Under the pieces are notes generated by a model. That model made no database searches, was not told where the DNA came from, and saw only the letters and a list, made by a program, of their open reading frames with translations. From Corbicula japonica (Eukaryota; Mollusca; Bivalvia; Venerida; Cyrenidae), in the NCBI GenBank assembly GCA_038501625.1, contig JAZAYU010000260.1, positions 496,001 through 560,000 on the forward strand: a DNA stretch of 64,000 nucleotides. The letters run 5' to 3'. Shown piece after piece: positions 11,309 to 22,925 of the stretch (the stretch's first letter is position 1; every line of letters begins with the position of its first letter). Position numbers and translations under genes: made by a program.

Positions 11309-13166
11309 CAAGAGCTGTCAGAGGAGACAGCATGCTCGACTATTCGAATCATTTGAAACAAATGCAATTTGAAGATTAAAACAATAACAACTATGGCCAT
11401 ATATTGGTGTGAAATCAGGAAAAATATTAACAAGTGAATGGTAAGGGAGAAATTCATTTCAAATAACAGAAATAATTCCTTAATGTACCATAAATATTAA
11501 ACTGAATAGGGGAATAACTATGAAATATTTCTGAATTTGTTAGAAAACATGTTAGTAATTTTTTATGAGAGACATTTACTTTTAGTCAAATATCAATCAC
11601 TTCAGTAATGTTAAAGAAAAGAACTGAAATGAAAATATAATGGAAGTTTGAAGTTGATACCTTAAGTATTTTGTGCAAAGTTATCGATGAGGTGCACTTA
11701 AGTGAAAATATAAGTGAAACTAGAAATGTGTCCATAGGACACAGATGCCCCTGCTATGCATCATTTTCAGACACTCAAGTGAAATGATGGGAATAATAGC
11801 ATTTCAACGACAGTGATGTTGGAGGAATTATAAGAATATGCATAAACTTGAAGATAAGTAAATTATTTGTATTTGTGGCACTGTTGTCTTCACATTACGG
11901 AAATGTCTGCGAAGAAGTTGGTGGTAATGCAATGCAATGTCATAGCGAACATTTGTGCCAAGTTATTTTGAAATTCCTTCATTCATAAAAGAGTTATAGC
12001 CTGAACAAGTAAATTCAATTTAAGTAACTGTGACCTTGACCTTGGACTTACAGGCATGGGTAATGTACGCAACACACCGCCTTGTCATGGTGAACATTTG
12101 TGCCAAGTTATTTTGAAAACCCTCCATTTATAACAAAGTTACAGCCTGGACAAGAAAATGCTATTTTTAGTAACAGTGACCTTGACCTTGGATCTACAGG
12201 CATGGGTATTGTGTGGACACACCGCCTTGTCATGGTGAACATTTGTGGCAAGTTATTTTGAAATCCCTCCATTCATAACAAAGTAACAGCCTGGACAAGA
12301 AAATTCTATTTTTAGTAACAGTGACCTTGACCTTCGACTTACAGGCATGGGCTTGTACTTGACACACCATCTTGATATGGTGAACAATTATACCAAGTTA
12401 TTTAAAAATCCAATAAGAAATAACTAAGTTAGAGCGGACAAGATTTTGCAAGAAAATTCTATTTTTAGTAACAGTGACCTTGACCTTGGACTTACAGGCA
12501 TGGGTATTGAACGCGACACACCGCATTGTCATGGTGAACATTTGTGCCAAGTTATTTTGAAATCCCTCCATTCAAAACGAAGTTAAGGGCCAAGTGTATA
12601 TTTTGCTTAACACTAAATGTAAGTGAAAAAGGGGCATAATTTGAAAAATATTGGAAGCAGGGTTATGGGTCTTGTTGGTTATGATGTAGATTTTGGTGGT
12701 GAAAATATATTTCAAGTTTCAAGGCAATATCTCAAGTAGTTTTAAAGTTATGGGCAAAATGCATATTTTGCTTAACACAAAATATAAGAAAAAAGGGGCA
12801 TAACTTGAAATATATTGACAGCAGAGTTATGGGTCTTGTTGGTAATGATGTAGAATTTGATGGCGAATATATTCCAAATTTCAAGTTGATATCTCAAGTA
12901 GTTTATAAGTTATGGACCAAAGTGCATATTTTCCTTAACGCAAAATTTAAGTGAAAAAGGGGCATAACTTGAAAAATATTTGTAGCAGAGTTATGGGTCT
13001 TGTTGGTAATGATGTAGAATTTGATGGTGAATATATATTCCAAGTTTCAAGTTGATATCATAAGTAGTTTTCAAGTTATGGACCAAAGTGCATATTTTGT
13101 TTAACGGACGCCGACGCCGGGGCGAGTAGGATAGCTCCCCTATTCTTCGAATAGTCGAGCTAAAAA
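11309..13166 (+). mobile_element. Nested pearl-like element (GCTCGACTATTCGAA family), copy 1
   Basis: Subterminal GCTCGACTATTCGAA (11334-11348) and its exact reverse complement TTCGAATAGTCGAGC (13146-13160) mark the ends. Inside are an array with GTGACCTTGACC at about 12031, 12176, 12321 and 12474 (145, 145, 153) and a second array around 'TTATGGGTCTTGTTGG'. It interrupts a unit of the host element's own array (flanks GTGCATGTATGTC and CTATGTATTCGG). A second copy is at 28789-31931. Confidence 0.85.
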
Positions 13167-14710
13167 TCTATGTATTCGGTGAACAGGAAGTTAGGTGAGC
13201 AAGGAGTTTTAAATCGCTTTACACCATAATTATGGGAATATTTGATAAAGCATTATGCAAAATATCAGGCTGCTGCATGTTTCAGTTGCTAAGAAAACTA
13301 CAACGGAAATTGTGCATGTATATCAACTATGTGCACAAATCTAAGTATTCGGTAAACAGGAAGTAGATGAGCAAGGAGCATAAAATCGCTTTACACCATA
13401 TGGAACTATAGGATAAAGCATTATGCAAAATATCAGGCTGCTGCATGTTATAGTTGCTTAGAAAACTGCGACGGAAATTGTGCATGTATGTCAACTATGT
13501 GCACAAATCTAAGTATTCGGTAAACAGGAAGTAGATGAGCAAGGAGCATAAAATTGCTTTACACCATATGGGACTATAGGATAAAGCATTATGCAAAATA
13601 TCAGGCTGCTGCATGTTATAGTTACTTAGAAAACTGCGACGGAAATTGTGCATGTATGTCAACTATGTGCACAAATCTAAGTATTCGGTAAACAGGAAGT
13701 AGATGAGCAAGGAGCATAAAATCGCTTTACACCATATGGGACTATAGGATAAAGCATTATGCAAAATATCAGGCTGCTGCACGTTATAGTTGCTTAGAAA
13801 ACTGCGACGGAAATTGTGCATGTATGTCAACTATGTGTAAAAATCTAAGTATTTGGTGAACAGGAAGTAGGTGAGCAAGGAGCATAAAATCGCTATACAC
13901 CATATGGGACTATAGGATAAAGCATTATGCATAATATCAGGCTGCTGAATGTTATAGTTGCTTAGAAAACTGTGACGGAAAATTAACATGCCTTTTGGTT
14001 GATGTAATGCACCTTTATAGTAACAAAACCTAAAATATTCGGCAAACAGGAAGTAGATGAGCAAGGAGCATGAAATTGCTTTACACGATATGGGACTATA
14101 GGATAAAGCATTATGCAAAATATCAGGCTGCTGCATGTTATAGTTGCTTAGAAAACTGCGACGGAAATTGTGCATGTATGTCAACTATGTGTAAAAATCT
14201 AAGTATTTGGTGAACAGGAAGTAGGTGAGCAAGGAGCATAAAATCGCTTTACACCATATGGGACTATAGGATAAAGCATTATGCATAATATCAGGCTGCT
14301 GAATGCTATAGTTGCTTAGAAAACTGTGACGGAAAATTAACATGCCTTTTGGTTGATGTAATGCACCTTTATAGTAACAAAACCTAAAATATTCGGCAAA
14401 CAGGAAGTAGATGAGCAAGGAGCATGAAATTGCTTTACACGATATGGGACTATAGGATAAAGCAATATGCATAATATCAGGCTGCTGCATTTTATAGTTG
14501 CTTAGTAAAATGCGACGGAAAATTAACATGCCTTTTGGTCGATGTAATGCACCTTTTTAGTAACAAAATCTAAAAATATGCGGCAAACAGGAAGTAGATG
14601 AGCAAGGAGCATGAAATTGCTTTACACCATATGGGACTATATGATAAAGCAATATGCAAAATATCAGGCTGCTGCATGTTATAGTTGCTGAGAAAACTGC
14701 GACGGAAATT
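13167..14710 (+). repeat. Higher-order tandem array of 168 and 186 bp units
   Basis: ACGGAAA recurs at 13303, 13471, 13639, 13807, 13975, 14161, 14329, 14515 and 14702. The spacings are 168, 168, 168, 168, 186, 168, 186 and 187. From 13807 the 168 and 186 types alternate, giving a 354 bp higher-order unit. The 186 bp type carries extra text (AACATGCCTTTTGGT, then CACCTTTATAGTAAC). Minus-strand frames of 117 and 114 codons (13831-14184, 14185-14529) are this repeat read in one frame and are not taken as genes. Confidence 0.9.
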
Positions 14711-14780
14711 TTGTTACGGACGGACGGACGGACAAGGGTAAAACAGTATACCCCCCTCTTCTTCGAAGCGGGGGTATAAT

Positions 14781-16405
14781 AATGTGACTTTCAATGCATT
14801 CCAGGCGTGCTACTGGTTAGCAAAAGAAGAAATTGCTAACTGCAAGCTTTTGTCACTGATAGATTTGCAGAAAAGATCAGGGGTTAAAGAGATGATGAAC
14901 TTCAGACAAACAAGTGAGAGAAGTCAGAAAGAGATGTGGTTGCTTATTGGCCAACTTATCAAAAACCATCTGTTGGATCAGATCTACAGTGCCAAGTACT
15001 TCAGCATCCTTGTAGACGAGGTCACAGATTGTTCCACAATCGAACAGTTTCTGATGTACATTGGATTTGTTGATGTCAAAGGAGAGAGTCACTTCTGGTT
15101 TCTTGACTGTGTAGATGTACATGCCGAGTCTGACGCCGCAGATGCTGCTACCATCACAAAATGTATTTTGAACGAGCTGAAAGCAAGTAAACTTGACACA
15201 CAGTACTTATGTGGTTTTGGCTCAGATGGAGCCAGTGTCATGACTGGAGACAAAAACGGTGTTGGGGCAAGATTACAGAAGCACGCTAAATCAGTTCTCA
15301 GAACTCAGTATCAGCCATCGGTTGGCACTTGCTTGTGGTGATGCAAATGACAGTGTCAACTTCATTCCGGTCATTGAAAGAACTCTTTGGCAGCTGTGGA
15401 AATGGCTTGAATATCCTAAAAGAGCATCAGCATATGTAAAGGTATGTGCTTCAGTCCACAAGATCAACCTAGCTAACACAGTGACAAATGAGAAGAAGCT
15501 GGCAACAAAAATACAGAAAGCCTGCAGAACAAGATGGCTTTCAACTGGGAAAAGCATTTGCAGTGCACAGGGACTTCTGTTTAGAATGAAGAAAAGTATT
15601 TGCAGTGCACAGGGACTTCTGTTTAGAATGAACAATGTCAAATTTCTAGGGACACTCATTCTTCTCAATGACATACTTCCCCATCTAAATGCCCTGAGTA
15701 AGCTGTTCCAGAAGGACCATACATGTTATGCCTCTATAAAACCTGCACTAGAGAGCACAAAGGCAGCCATCAAATCAAACAGAGACAACTTCAACATCAT
15801 CCAAGAAGTCCAAGACAAAATCCAGCCAGGAGGAATGTATGCTGACCTTGAACTAGAGTTGTCTGTCCAAAATCCAGTGAACAACTTCCTCATCAACTTA
15901 CAAAGAAGTTACACAGAGGCTCTAGAGGAGAACCTGGACATGAGATTTGTTGAGGCTCCAGTGCTGAAAGCATTTGGGGTCTTTGATCCTACCACCATTC
16001 CCAGCAAATCAGAGGCATCATTTGCAAATTATGGCAATGAGGACACTACCTTGCTTGCTCAGCACTTCAACATCCATGGACCAAGAGGAGACACTTGCTG
16101 AGTGGCAAAACTTTAAGTACAACCTTCTAGAAATGGAAATTCCAGAAGAAGTGCTAAACGGAAAAGGGTGCCTGTCACCCACTCACTATGTCTTGAAGAA
16201 ATTGGTCCGGGAACAGTGTTCCTACAGAATAACTCTCAACAACATAGTTGAGCTGGCACAAATCTGCCTGACTCAGCCACTCTCAAACGCTGTCGTAGAA
16301 AGGGGGTGCAGTGCTGTCAAAAGGGTGAAGACACGCCTGCGGAACTCCTTAAAGAATGACATGTTGGCCAGCCTTCTGCATATCACAATCAATGGACCAG
16401 GAAAG
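14781..16405 (+). pseudogene. hAT-derived gene, catalytic core and dimerisation exon
   Basis: Three frames are needed. The first (to about 15300) has FSILVDEVTDCSTIEQF (first acidic residue of the RNase H-like fold) and CGFGSDGASVMTG. The second (about 15300-16085) continues with ISHRLALACGD, CRTRWLSTG and a long helical region. The third (to 16405) has AEWQNFKYNLLEM and the hAT dimerisation block LSNAVVERGCSAVKRVKTRL. Breaks: a frameshift between SVLRT and ISHRLAL, a 42 bp tandem duplication (15550-15591, 15592-15633) repeating KSICSAQGLLFRM, and a one-base shift near 16085. The exon closes in phase 0 at GGAAAG|GTTTAC. Confidence 0.85.
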
Positions 16406-16467
16406 GTTTACTTTTATAGCGTAAAAAGCAATATATATATGTAAAAACAAATCTTCAATATTATAAA

Positions 16468-17265
16468 CAAGAGGGCCAATTGGCCCTAAATCGCTCACCT
16501 GTCAAACTTGATCTAGATATCATTGAGATAAACATTCTGACCAAGTTTGAAGAAGATCGGACCAAAATTAAGACCGCTAGAGTGCAGACAAGATTTTTAT
16601 ATAATTTGACCTAGTGACCTAGATTTCAAGGTCACATAACCCAGTTTCAAACTTGACCTAGATATCATCGAAATATACTTTCTGACCAAGCTTGAAGAAG
16701 ACCCAACCAAAATTAAGACCTCTAGAGTGCAGACAAGCTTTTTCCTTAATTTGACCTACTGACCTAGTTTTAAGGGTCACATGATCCAGTTACGAACTTG
16801 ATCTAGATATCACTGAGATAAACATTCTGACCAAGTTTAAAGAAGATTGCACCAAAATGAAGACCACTAGAGTGCAGACAAGATTTTTATATAATTTGAC
16901 CTAGTGACCTAGATTTCAAGGTCACATGACCCAGTTTCAAACTTGACCTAGATATCAATGAGATAAACATTCTGACAAAGTTTCAGAAAGATCGGACCAA
17001 AATTAAGACCTCTACAGTGCAGACAAGCTTTTTCTTTAAATTGACCTACTGACCTAGTTTTAAGGGTCACATGACCCAGGTACAAACTTGATCTAGATAT
17101 CAATGAGATAAACATTCTGACCAAGTTTGAAGAAGATCGGATAAAAATTATGACCGCTAGAGTGCGGACAACAATTGTGAACAGACGATGGACGGACGAC
17201 GGACGGACGACGGACGAAGGGTGATCACAAAAGCTCACCCTGTCACTATGTGACAGGTGAGCTAA
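16468..17265 (+). mobile_element. Pearl-like element (GGGCCAATTGGCCC family), copy 1
   Basis: It starts CAAGAGGGCCAATTGGCCCT and ends GTGACAGGTGAGCT, with GACGGACGAC repeats before the end. The core has five units with a 145 bp period: the CCAAGTTTGAAGAAG motif lies at 16541, 16686, 16831, 16976 and 17121, every spacing exactly 145. It lies in the intron after the hAT dimerisation exon. A longer, inverted copy lies in NDUFA12 intron 1. Confidence 0.9.
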
Positions 17266-17419
17266 AAATACAATCCATACTTTAATAATATTATAAAGTA
17301 CTCATAATTTATTATGCATAAATCAGACTTTGATCATTTGCATATAATTCTATTAGGTAGAGAATAATCATTCTTAAATAATGTTAATTTAAATAAATTT
17401 CATTTGATCGGTGTAACAG

Positions 17420-17600
17420 AAATCTGAAGATGCAAGCAAGCTGTTGACAGAGGCCACATTAATCTGGCACCAGACTCGTGTGAGGAACCTCCCAAAGGTG
17501 ACCCTGCCAAAAGTGGGTGGCTGTGACAGCATGGGTGGTGCACAAGGTACTATGTCTGTTGCAACAACAGACACCAGTGTCCAGACAGAAGACATCCAAG
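17420..17600 (+). pseudogene. hAT-derived gene, penultimate exon
   Basis: The exon follows GTGTAACAG and is in phase 0. It reads KSEDASKLLTEATLIWHQTR, ends TSVQTEDIQ, and closes in phase 1 at CCAAG|GTACAT. The position after the dimerisation block, with 'A..IWH..R', fits the tail of this protein family. The exon itself is intact. Confidence 0.7.
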
Positions 17601-19283
17601 GTACATTCTTATCAAGTTATCAAATATTTTTAATTTATATATACAGTAAAACTTCGAAAACTCGAATACTCAAGGGGAATATGAAAATGTTCTAGATTTC
17701 CATGGCGCTCGAGTTTTCGAAGCTTCACTTTATGAGGTCCGATTTTTAAGTCAAGTCGTATAAACACATGTATATTACCTTGTTGTTTAGTATGTCATCT
17801 GAATATCAGTTAGGCCACTTCTTTTATATAAAATGGTTTACAAAACCGGTGGACCTATTTTTTCAAGAAATTGAAAAAAAATAAAATCGAAATCGACGAT
17901 TTTTTTTCATTTATAATTTCCGGCCCTATGGAAACGAGTCGAAAACTATCGAAACAAATCCCATTCTGCTTGTTTTTGTATAAATAGGCCGCGTTTTAAA
18001 CGCGCCCTCGAAATAGGTAGACGGGTTTTATGTCTCAGAGATACGCCACGAAATCGGGTATCGGCTATAAGAATATATCGTCAAATGGGGTACGATTTTC
18101 AAACACAAAACCATTTCCTATACAAGCAATGTAAATTTTATCTATCATTTGTATCGGACAAGAGAATATATCGCCAAATCGAATAGAAAATTTGCAAATT
18201 GTCTTGCCAAAACTTTCATCGCCTGTTTACAGGAAGGACACCGGATGAACCGTTTATCGTCCGTATCAAAGCTTATGTCACATTTAATATTTGTCTATTG
18301 TCAGATGATAATCCAATTAAATTTTCTCGGCAGCGATGAACAAGAACAGTGAAGCCTCCGGGCAAACAAACTGTAACCTGTCATAATTTTTAAACAGATT
18401 ACTCAATCAGGCATTACAAAAAAACACAGCAACCTAGGCCTATCGAGACGTAATTGGTACATGTACTTACAATAATCCACGTTCAAGTTCCATTGTCTCT
18501 TTTTAATTATCACATAATCCGCACAATTCAAAAACAAACAAAAAATAATTTTCTCAAACATGTTTTACAATCACTCATAGATTTATGTACATTTCTTTGA
18601 TCCGCCTTCCATGTTAATTTCATACGGAGACAGAATTTGATTGACAGTCAGTATTGAGTTAAACGTTGATACCAACCGTCTTTGAAATGCAACTTAAAAG
18701 GGAATTGTCGGCTCGTATCAAGACTGTGTTGTTTTATCGGCACTGCTTTGAAATCGTTTGATCTACAAGAAGTGTGTACGTGACATTCGACACTTTTAGC
18801 TGGGTAAAATTGGTTGATGATGCAATAATTCTGAAATATGATACTTGAGATAAAATTGGGACGTAATTTATTTTGGAATATGTTCGCATTGGCTAGTGTT
18901 TTAATACTTATTTTACATTCACGTTGTAAATGTCGCGGTGTCATAATTTAATTTGAAACTTTTATTTTGTAGCAGAGCGTGACAGAAGGGTCTGTTAATC
19001 CATTAATAAAAATATAAATAATGCATATTTGTCACGAGTATTGCCCAGAACACGATCTATCTGACCTCCCTTGTCAACAAATATAATTTATTTATGCAGA
19101 TTCAATGATAATCATTACCAGACTTTCAGTTTTGTTTCTGTAGAATTAAATTGTTTTGACTGATATATAGTAGTTAATGCTGTCAGACTAATATTAAGAC
19201 TAGATGTGGAATTTTTTTTTTATTTTTTTTTCGACCGCCTTACGGACACTTTGACCAAAAATTTTTGTAAACCATAAAATAAA

Positions 19284-20935
19284 CAAGAGCTGTCACTGGA
19301 ATTGACATATGCCCCCGAAATGCAGCTTGAAATCAAATAGGTATACATATGTAATAAATAAACATATGTAATGAAAAATATGCTTGTGGAAGACGAAGCA
19401 TACTGCATGCATATAATGTGAAAGATGAAAGGATCATAATTATGTTTCAAGTCTGTAGTAAATATATAGTTAAATAAAGTTAAATATTAATATGAACAAG
19501 AGGTCCATGATGGCCCTTTATCACTCACCTGAGTGCAACGTCTCGATATGGTGAACATTTACATCAAGTTATTTTAAAATCCAATAAGAAACAACAAATC
19601 TACAGCTTGGAAAAGAAAATGCTATTTTTCGTAACAGTGACCTTGACCTTTGACCTACAGGCATGGGTATTGTAAGCAACACATCCCTTTGTCATGGTGA
19701 ATATTTTTGTAAAGTTATTTTGAAATCACTTCATTCATTAGGAATTAACAGCCAAGACAAGAAAATGTTATTTTTAGTAACAGTGACCTTGACCTTGGAC
19801 CAACAGGCATGGGTATTGTACGCGAAAGTACACCTTGTCATGGTAAACATTTGAGCCAAGTTATTTTAAAATCCAATGAGAAATAACAAATTTACAGCAT
19901 GGACAAGATTTTTCTATTTATAGTAACAGTGACCTAGTTTTTGAACCCAGGTGACCCATATTCAAACTCAACCAATTAATAACTGGGACATATGTCCTGA
20001 CCAAGTTTCTTTACAATCTGAGAGTAAAATTGTGACCACTATAGTGTAAACAAGAAAATTCTATTTTTAGTAACAGTGATCTAGTTTTTGGACCCAGATG
20101 ACCCATATTCGAACTTGTCTGACAAATCATTAGGACAAACATCCTGACGAAGTTTCATGACAATCGGAGCAAAAATGTGACCTCTAGAGTGTTAACAAGA
20201 AAATTCTATTTTAAGTAACAGTGACCTAGTTTTGGGACCCAGATGACCCATATTCAAACTCGTCCGAGAAATCATTGGGACAAACATCCTGACCAAGTGT
20301 CATGACAATCAGAACAAAAATGTGACCGCTAGAGTGTTAACAAGAAAATTCTATTTATAGTAACAGTTACCTAGTTTTTGGACCCATGTGACCCATATTC
20401 AAACTCGGCCTAGAAATAAATGGGACAAATATCCTGACCAAGTTTCATGATAATTGGAGCAAAAATGTAACTGCTAGAGTGTTAACAAAAAAATTCTATT
20501 TATAGTAACAGTGACCTAGTTTTTGGGATCAGGTGACCCATATTCATACTCGGCCTAGAAATAAATGGGACAAATATCCTGACCAAGTTTCATGATAATT
20601 CGAGCAAAAATGTGACTGTAGAGTTTTAACAAGAAAATTCTATTTATAGTAACAGTGACCTAGTTTTTGGACCAGGATGAACCTTATTCGAACTCGTCCG
20701 AGAATTCATTGGGACAAACATCCAGACCAAGTTTCATGACAATCGGAGCAAAAATGTGACCACTAGAGTGTTAACAAGAAAATTCTATTTTTAGTAACAG
20801 TGACCTAGTTTTTGGACCCTGATGACCCATATTAAAACTCGTCCAAGAAATCATTGGGACAAACATCCTGACCAAATTTCATGACAATCGGACAAAAAAA
20901 TGTTACCTCTATTGCGTTAACAAAATTAACCTTAC

Positions 20936-20967
<32 letters not shown>

Positions 20968-21093
20968 TAAAAAGGCCCATAACTCAGCCAAAAATAATCT
21001 GATCAGAAATTCCTTTGGATATGCATAACAAGTCTTGGTGACAAACACTCCTGTGAAGTTTCAATGAAATCCCTCAAGCGATTTCAGTTTATG

Positions 21094-21126
<33 letters not shown>

Positions 21127-21500
21127 TAGGGTTAGGGTTAGGTAAAAAGGTCCATAACTCGGCAAAAAATAATCCGATCAGAAATTCCTTCGGATATGCA
21201 CATCTATGCTTGGTGACAAACACTCCTGTGAAGTTTCAATGAAATCCCTCAAGCGGTTTGGGAGAAGAAGCGAGGACAAGATTTTGCTTCAAAGGGCCAT
21301 AACTCAGCCAAAAATAATCGGAGCAGAAATTCCTGACGATATGCACAACTAGGCTTGGTGACAAACATTCCTGTGAAGTTTCAAAGAAATCCCTCAAGCG
21401 GTTTCAGAGGAGAAGCGAGGACAAGATTATTTCGGACGGACGGACGGACGGACGGACGGACGGTCCGATTACTATATGCCTCCCTTCGGGGGCATAAAAA
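19284..21500 (+). mobile_element. Nested pearl-like element (CAAGAGCTGTCAC..GGGGGCATA)
   Basis: It starts CAAGAGCTGTCACTGG with ATATGCCCCCG and ends CTTCGGGGGCATAAAA, after an ACGG repeat at about 21433-21461. A further element start (GAACAAGAGGTCCATGATGG) appears near 19494. The core is an array with GTGACCTAG at 19929, 20076, 20221, 20366, 20511, 20654 and 20800 (143-147 bp). A second array of about 150-160 bp units then carries telomere-like repeats. Confidence 0.75.
20937..21142 (+). repeat. Two blocks of interstitial TTAGGG repeats
   Basis: Blocks at 20937-20967 and 21094-21142 consist of TTAGGG with interspersed TTTAGGG. The second block has about eight copies. TTAGGG is the usual animal telomere repeat. 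Both blocks sit at the same place in successive array units (each followed by TAAAAAGG.CCATAACTC), so the second probably arose by unit duplication. Confidence 0.9.
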
Positions 21501-22160
21501 GGAGTGGCCTTAAGTTAATAAAAGATTCATTTCACACTGTATTTTCTTTAAACATTTATACCTGTTTGAAAAGATTTTTGAGGTATTTTTTTCAAGAACA
21601 TTTTTAAACATTTCGTGTTGACATTGTCCGTGAACTAGTATACTTTACAAACGGTGCGTCGTTATTTTTATACGCATGTATAATTTACTAGGTCCCATCA
21701 ACATAAAAACAACAAATAACCTCGTTTCATATTCTTTTATTTGAGCTTAAGCTTTGATCAGTTCAATTAAAACACAATAGACGCTGGCGATTGACAATTA
21801 ACTGCCAATTATAACCCGTCAAAACGTGTGAAAAGCTACGCGTCACCGTTTGCCAATTACTACCGCGAGGTGCGAACAATTTATCTGTCGTTTATTACTC
21901 GAGTTTTCCAATACAAACAAAGAAGAAATATGCTTCAAGGGACCGACACCTGTCCTCGAGAATTCGAGTTTTCCATGGTATTTTTATATAGAATATATAA
22001 GAAAATTGCCGGGACCAGCAAAACTACTTCGAGTTTTCCCGAGTGCTTGAGTTTTCGATGTTCGAGTTATCGAAGTTTTACTGTACATGTATTATGCTTA
22101 CTGCCTACAGTATCCTACACAAATTCTGCTGTTATACGCTGAAATAATCTTTAATTTTAG

Positions 22161-22291
22161 TTGCTGATGCGGTGAAGCAGGTGGACCTGGACATGGCTGC
22201 CAAGGTTGCGGCAGACATAGTGCTTCGTGCACTTGATGTGGAGGACTGTGGCAGTGAGCCTGATTCAGACTGCGGGATGGACTATGACTGA
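22161..22291 (+). pseudogene. hAT-derived gene, last exon
   Basis: The acceptor TTTAATTTTAG completes a split Val. The peptide reads VADAVKQVDLDMAAKVAADI and ends in an acidic tail (CGMDYD) at TGA 22289-22291. Phase 2 entry agrees with the previous exon. A polyadenylation signal follows within 50 bp. Confidence 0.7.
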
Positions 22292-22331
22292 CTGACAGTC
22301 TTCATTATTTTGTTTGTGATTGTGAACTAGA

Positions 22332-22337
22332 AATAAA
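22332..22337 (+). terminator. AATAAA polyadenylation signal of hAT-derived gene
   Basis: AATAAA lies 41 bp after the stop codon at 22291 and is the closest such signal. Confidence 0.55.
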
Positions 22338-22379
22338 ATTGAAATTTTTTTAGTATTTGTACAAAAGTTAAGGAGATTT

Positions 22380-22570
22380 ATTATGTATTCTTAACTCCTC
22401 AAAACACACCAGATTGCACCATTTTGCACCGTTAAAATTCAAAATTTTCCGGGGCAGACCCCTTGTTCCCCCCCCCCAGCGGGAGGGAAGACCCCTCCCA
22501 CTTCTACCCCCTACTCGCCGCTACACGGCTCGTGCACGCAGCAAGCCGCGTGCACCATCACTGACATTTG
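22380..22570 (+). repeat. Likely 3' end of a dispersed repeat
   Basis: CACCATTTTGCACCGTTAAA followed by TTTTCCGGGGCAGACCCC and a C-rich tract (CCCCCCCCCC, then GACCCCTCCCACTT) has the look of a repeat tail common in marine invertebrate genomes. No coding part is visible. Confidence 0.4.
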
Positions 22571-22925
22571 AGGTCAAGTTTTGATCTAAAATTAGTCATG
22601 CGTTTTCGATTGGATCAATTCCTTTAAGAGTATTGGCGGAAAAACACGAACGAGCGTTGCTAGCTATCGTAAATGTGATCGTGCGTTTCCGGAGCGTGAC
22701 GTGTACAGAATATTTATGCAGAATATATAACGCGCGATACAATTGGTCAGTGCGCGTGGCTCTTAAAATATACCGTGTCAGCTGACTGAGGTTAGTCATG
22801 CCTAAACATTGGGAAACCTGAAAACCTCGTATTCGTGAAATTCATATTGACAAGTTGTTGCTGTTTTAAATCGGCGAGTGTTGTGAATAAGTTTGCATTA
22901 TTTTTTTCTAATATTTGCAAAAAGT

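Larger units (their letters stand above)
11186..14780 (+). mobile_element. Pearl-like element inserted in a coding exon
   Basis: The left end CAAGAGCTATCAC..TTAATACCCCCGC and the right end CTTCGAAGCGGGGGTATAAT give an inverted pair around TACCCCCGC/GCGGGGGTA. ACGG repeats lie at about 14714-14733. The middle is a 168/186 bp tandem array. A second element (11309-13166) is nested inside. Removing the whole block rejoins the hAT-like protein (VQETKD to TFNAFQAC), which places the insertion inside an exon. The same family is seen at 19284-21500. Confidence 0.8.
17644..22083. mobile_element. Tc1/mariner-pogo-like TIR element, TA duplication
   Basis: The left tip CAGTAAAACTTCGAAAACTC and the right tip (reverse complement CAGTAAAACTTCGATAACTC) are flanked by TA on both sides (17642-17643 and 22084-22085). 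Further CGAGTTTTC motifs extend both arms. The CAGT..AC(T)TCG tip and TA target resemble Tigger/pogo elements. No transposase is readable across 4.4 kb, of which about 2.2 kb is a nested element (19284-21500). It fills most of the last intron of the hAT-derived gene. Confidence 0.8.
6502..22291 (+). pseudogene. hAT-transposase-derived gene (ZNF862/C17orf113-like), broken
   Basis: Exons at 6502-6601, 8680-8780, 10584-11185 joined to 14781-16405 around an insertion, 17420-17600 and 22161-22291 fit together in phase with GT-AG junctions. In order they give a basic N-terminus, a TTF/hAT-type zinc finger, an RNase H-like core with LVDEVTD and GSDGASVMTG, a TRWLS motif, and a C-terminal hAT dimerisation block (LSNAVVERGCSAVKRVKTRL). 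Such proteins are multicopy in animal genomes; some are domesticated. This copy has an in-frame TAA, a 3.6 kb insertion, two frameshifts and a 42 bp duplication, so it is unlikely to make full-length protein. Codon-level conservation is good, so decay is probably recent, or some breaks are assembly errors. Confidence 0.85.

Noticed and set aside
13831..14529. Two adjacent minus-strand frames of 117 and 114 codons with near-identical peptides
   Set aside because: They coincide with the 354 bp higher-order repeat, whose length is a multiple of three; no start context or family match.
15291..15674. 127-codon minus-strand frame
   Set aside because: Antisense to the hAT-like catalytic exon, including its 42 bp duplication.
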